From: SIG440 sp045648175
GTDB lineage: Bacteria > Bacillota > Clostridia > Monoglobales > Monoglobaceae
Direction of reading: 5' to 3'
Assembly: GCA_045648175.1 (NCBI GenBank)
Contig: JAZRNN010000030.1
Coordinates: 1 to 64,000, forward strand
DNA: 64,000 nucleotides
Shown: piece by piece, positions 61,489 through 64,000 of the stretch
How positions within the stretch are numbered: position 1 is the first letter of the stretch
How the letters are laid out: each line of letters opens with the position of its first letter
Program-made: the position numbers and the translations under genes
Notes under the pieces: model-generated
What the model was told of the DNA's origin: nothing
Seen by the model: only the letters and a program-made list of their open reading frames with translations
The model's database searches: none

Positions 61489-62887
61489 ATTCTATCACCA
61501 AAGCCCTCTCTGTTTCATTTGTAACTTTATATTTTTCACTCACACGACTGCCCACAATTGCAAGAACCTCTGTCCCCGTACACAGCAGGGGAATTTTGTC
61601 ACGGTCTTTTTGCGGAATTTTTTCGTCTATGAGTATATTTTTTATTTTCTTAGTTTTTCCGTCGGGGAACCACACAATGCGGTCACCGCTTCGACGGTTT
61701 CTTAAAAACAAAGGTTGTCCTTCAATTAAATCATAACTGATTGCAGTTTCATTAATTTTACACTTATAATCCTTTGCATTTTCAATTCGCAATGAGATAT
61801 TCTTGTCAAGTGCTTCAACAAACACCGCCTGATGCGGTGCAATCCCGACAAAAAAGGCATCCTTCTCTTTAATAATTTCAGGAAGAACAGTTTTATCAAC
61901 AAATGATATCCATCCGTACTGAACACTTGCCACAACACCGTCGGGCAAATCAATGCTTGCCCCGGTCTGCTTTGTAATAATGTCAAAAAGGCCGTCAATA
62001 TGCTTTTTTTCAAGGCGTATTCCTCTCTTCACCTCATCTGCCGCAATCTTAAGCACACGTGAGGCTATACTCCTGTCAACCATATTAAGACTTTCAATAT
62101 GCAATGCCACAGGTCCATCCCCCGGCAAAGGATTGCAAAGCCGCATATACAGACGCTTAGCATAACCATTTAAAAAATCTGCATCTTCTGACGAATTGTC
62201 CGAAAGTCGGCACAAACTTTCCTTTATGTTGGGATTAAAATTTTGCTCAATGAAGGGCAAAAGTTTGTTTCGTATTTTATTTCGGGTATAGTCATTATCT
62301 GCGTTGGTTGCATCTGTGCAAAAGCTAAGATTATTAGCTCTACAATATTCTTCAATATCAGCCCGAGGAATATCGAGAAGAGGTCTTATTATTCCATCAT
62401 CTCTGACATACGCAATACCTTTTAGGCCATCTGTGCCCGTGCCGCGGATTATCCGCATAAGGACTGTTTCAGCCTTATCATCCTTGTTGTGAGCTGTTGC
62501 CGTTTTATTAATTTTGTGTTTTTGTGAAAGTTCTTTAAAAAATTCATACCGGGCAAGCCGTCCGGCTTCTTCGGTAGTCAGTTTTTTTTCGTTTGCCAAT
62601 GCCGCAACATCAACCGATTTCGTAAACACCGGTATATCAAGTCTTTTGCATAAATCAACAACAAATTTTTCGTCATTGTCTGCCGCATCACCACGCAGAC
62701 AATGATTAAGGTGCGCGCAATAAATCTCAAAACCTATTGATTTTTTAATTGTATTAAGTGCGTGAAGCATACACACAGAATCTGCACCGCCTGAAACTGC
62801 CGCCAATATTCTGTCACCTTTATCTATCATCCCGTGTTTGCGGATGGTATCCATAACCTCCTGCAAAACTGAGTTAACATTACTCAC
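61472..62887 (-). CDS. tilS: tRNA(Ile)-lysidine synthase
   Basis: 471 residues from a GTG at 62887 that overlaps the dnaB stop (GTGAGTAA), with GGAG 8 nt upstream. The PP-loop SGGADSVCML lies near residue 33. HLNHCLRG and the RNKIRNKLLP segment follow, and the C-terminal TilS substrate-binding domains end with RRSGDRIVWFPDGKTKKIK. It modifies C34 of tRNA-Ile(CAU) so that it reads AUA. Confidence 0.95.
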   Translation of the reverse strand: MSNVNSVLQEVMDTIRKHGMIDKGDRILAAVSGGADSVCMLHALNTIKKSIGFEIYCAHLNHCLRGDAADNDEKFVVDLCKRLDIPVFTKSVDVAALANEKKLTTEEAGRLARYEFFKELSQKHKINKTATAHNKDDKAETVLMRIIRGTGTDGLKGIAYVRDDGIIRPLLDIPRADIEEYCRANNLSFCTDATNADNDYTRNKIRNKLLPFIEQNFNPNIKESLCRLSDNSSEDADFLNGYAKRLYMRLCNPLPGDGPVALHIESLNMVDRSIASRVLKIAADEVKRGIRLEKKHIDGLFDIITKQTGASIDLPDGVVASVQYGWISFVDKTVLPEIIKEKDAFFVGIAPHQAVFVEALDKNISLRIENAKDYKCKINETAISYDLIEGQPLFLRNRRSGDRIVWFPDGKTKKIKNILIDEKIPQKDRDKIPLLCTGTEVLAIVGSRVSEKYKVTNETERALVIEYGTVE

Positions 62888-64000
62888 GGTTTCCACTCCA
62901 ATTAGAAAATTTAGTAAATTCACCAAGCCATGTTAAATAATCAAATCCGGTTTCACCGTTTCTGTGCTTAGCAAAGATACATTTTGTGCGGTTTGGTTCT
63001 TCTACCTCAGGGTTATAAGCACCCTCGCGGTAAAGGAACATTACCATATCAGCATCCTGCTCGATAGCACCCGATTCACGCAAATCGCTGAGACGGGGCT
63101 CCTTAACGTCACGGCTCTCAACCGAGCGGTTGAGCTGTGAAAGTGCAATAACAGGGATATTAAGGTCATTTGCCATAATCTTAAGGCTACGCGAAATATC
63201 CGAAATTTCTTGCTGACGGTTGCCGTCACCTTTGGTTTTGCCGCCACTGATAAGCTGTATATAGTCAATAACCACAAGACCAAGATTATGCTCCATTTTC
63301 AGTTTTCTGCATCGTGAAACAATCTCTGAAGCCGTAATTGATGAAGTATCATCTATATAGATATCGGCACGGCTGAGAACATCTACCGCCTCGCCAATCT
63401 TTTCCCATTCTTCGTCTTTTATATTGCCTTTTTTAAGCGCCTCGGAACTTACCATTGCCTCGCTTGAGAGCATACGGTTTGCAATTTGTATTCCGGGCAT
63501 TTCAAGATTGAATATGGCAACACAAGTACCTGTATCAATTGCTACATTCTGTGCAATATTTAAAGCAAAACTTGTTTTACCCATACCAGGACGTGCCGCA
63601 ATCAGCACAAGCTCAGAGCCATGCAGACCTGCTGTACGCTTGTCTAAATCGATAAAGCCTGTGGATATACCCGTCACTTCCTCCTCGGTTTCAGAAAGCT
63701 TTGCAATCTTTTCAACACTCTGCCCTAAATATGTCCGCAAATGAACAGGCCCCTTTGAGTTTCGTCCCTGAGAAATATCTATCAGCTTTTGCTCCATCTC
63801 ACCAAGAATGGAATCCGCCTCTTCGTCACCATGGTAACAGTTTTCTGCTGCCTTTTCGGAAATTCGTATGATGTTTCTAAGTAAAGACTTTTGAGCAACG
63901 ATTTCGGCATAGTGCTTTATATTTCGGGTTGTAGGGACCATATTCATAGTTTCCATAACATACTCAAGTCCGCCAACCGAGTCAAAAACGCCGCGCAGTA
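62880..64000 (-). CDS. dnaB: Replicative DNA helicase DnaB (partial, 5' end outside window)
   Basis: The open frame runs from the window edge for about 373 codons and covers the N-terminal domain end and the full RecA-like ATPase: Walker A AARPGMGKTSF, LSQLNRSVESR and ESGAIEQDADMVMFLYR, then GPxxL-like C-terminal residues. It unwinds DNA at the replication fork. The methionine at 63956 is internal, since the frame continues upstream as FDSVGGLEYV. It is followed by tilS with an 8-nt overlap. Confidence 0.95.
   Translation of the reverse strand, partial: LRGVFDSVGGLEYVMETMNMVPTTRNIKHYAEIVAQKSLLRNIIRISEKAAENCYHGDEEADSILGEMEQKLIDISQGRNSKGPVHLRTYLGQSVEKIAKLSETEEEVTGISTGFIDLDKRTAGLHGSELVLIAARPGMGKTSFALNIAQNVAIDTGTCVAIFNLEMPGIQIANRMLSSEAMVSSEALKKGNIKDEEWEKIGEAVDVLSRADIYIDDTSSITASEIVSRCRKLKMEHNLGLVVIDYIQLISGGKTKGDGNRQQEISDISRSLKIMANDLNIPVIALSQLNRSVESRDVKEPRLSDLRESGAIEQDADMVMFLYREGAYNPEVEEPNRTKCIFAKHRNGETGFDYLTWLGEFTKFSNWSGNRE

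Noticed and set aside
1..64000. CRISPR arrays, tRNA or rRNA genes, complete insertion sequences or prophage genes
   Set aside because: No regularly spaced repeats, tRNA arm patterns, rRNA sequence, transposase or phage structural genes were seen on either strand.

Overview
The window reads as chromosome from an anaerobic, endospore-forming Firmicute of the class Clostridia, moderately AT-rich and coding-dense. The evidence is the gene set and its order. A yicC-remA-gmk-rpoZ-priA-def-fmt-yugP-rsmB-rlmN-PP2C-PASTA kinase-rsgA-rpe-thiN run, radical-SAM genes next to rplU/rpmA, and a SpoIVFB intramembrane protease are typical of Firmicutes. HydE/HydG, an FprA flavodiiron protein and rubredoxin point to strict anaerobic life. 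No closer assignment can be made from sequence alone. Most genes lie on the minus strand.

Layout. 0-4.9 kb: rpmA (cut by the window edge), rplU with a probable L21 leader, two radical-SAM-associated genes, a cupin, and a divergent spoIVFA-like/spoIVFB pair. 4.9-21 kb: one long minus-strand housekeeping run from yicC down to thiN, ending in a large secreted protein of unknown function. 21-27.5 kb: plus-strand rqcH, then an accessory-looking minus-strand group (AAC(3)-like acetyltransferase, VanY-like carboxypeptidase, FliB-like protein, SGNH hydrolase and a decayed metallo-beta-lactamase-fold gene). 27.5-39.5 kb: an EF-G-like GTPase, an unknown gene divergent from a cysteine-rich protein with a mother-cell (sigma-K-like) promoter, rubredoxin plus flavodiiron protein, ileS of the long type, a ClpE-like unfoldase and Mn catalase. 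39.5-43.4 kb: an ECF transporter (EcfT plus an unusual EcfA-EcfA-S fusion), then a roughly 620-base stretch without a recognisable gene that holds a separate transcription unit of about 350 nt. 43.4-51.7 kb: purine phosphoribosyltransferase and NCS2 permease, glutamate dehydrogenase, Na/Pi cotransporter with a Pho-box-like triple repeat, a hairpin array, and a PhoR/PhoP-like two-component pair. 51.7-55 kb: a hydrogenase-maturation operon (TM1266-type regulator, hydE, hydG, Dabb protein) behind an attenuator-like leader. 55-64 kb: wecB, tagO/wecA-like gene, trpS, aminotransferase, gltX, hpt, tilS and dnaB (cut by the window edge).

The most interesting items are non-coding. One is the leader of the hydrogenase-maturation operon, where a terminator and an antiterminator compete for the same bases. 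The other is the orphan promoter-to-terminator unit upstream of the ECF genes, which carries tiny ORFs, one of whose stop codons lies inside the terminator stem. No CRISPR array, complete insertion sequence, tRNA or rRNA was found.
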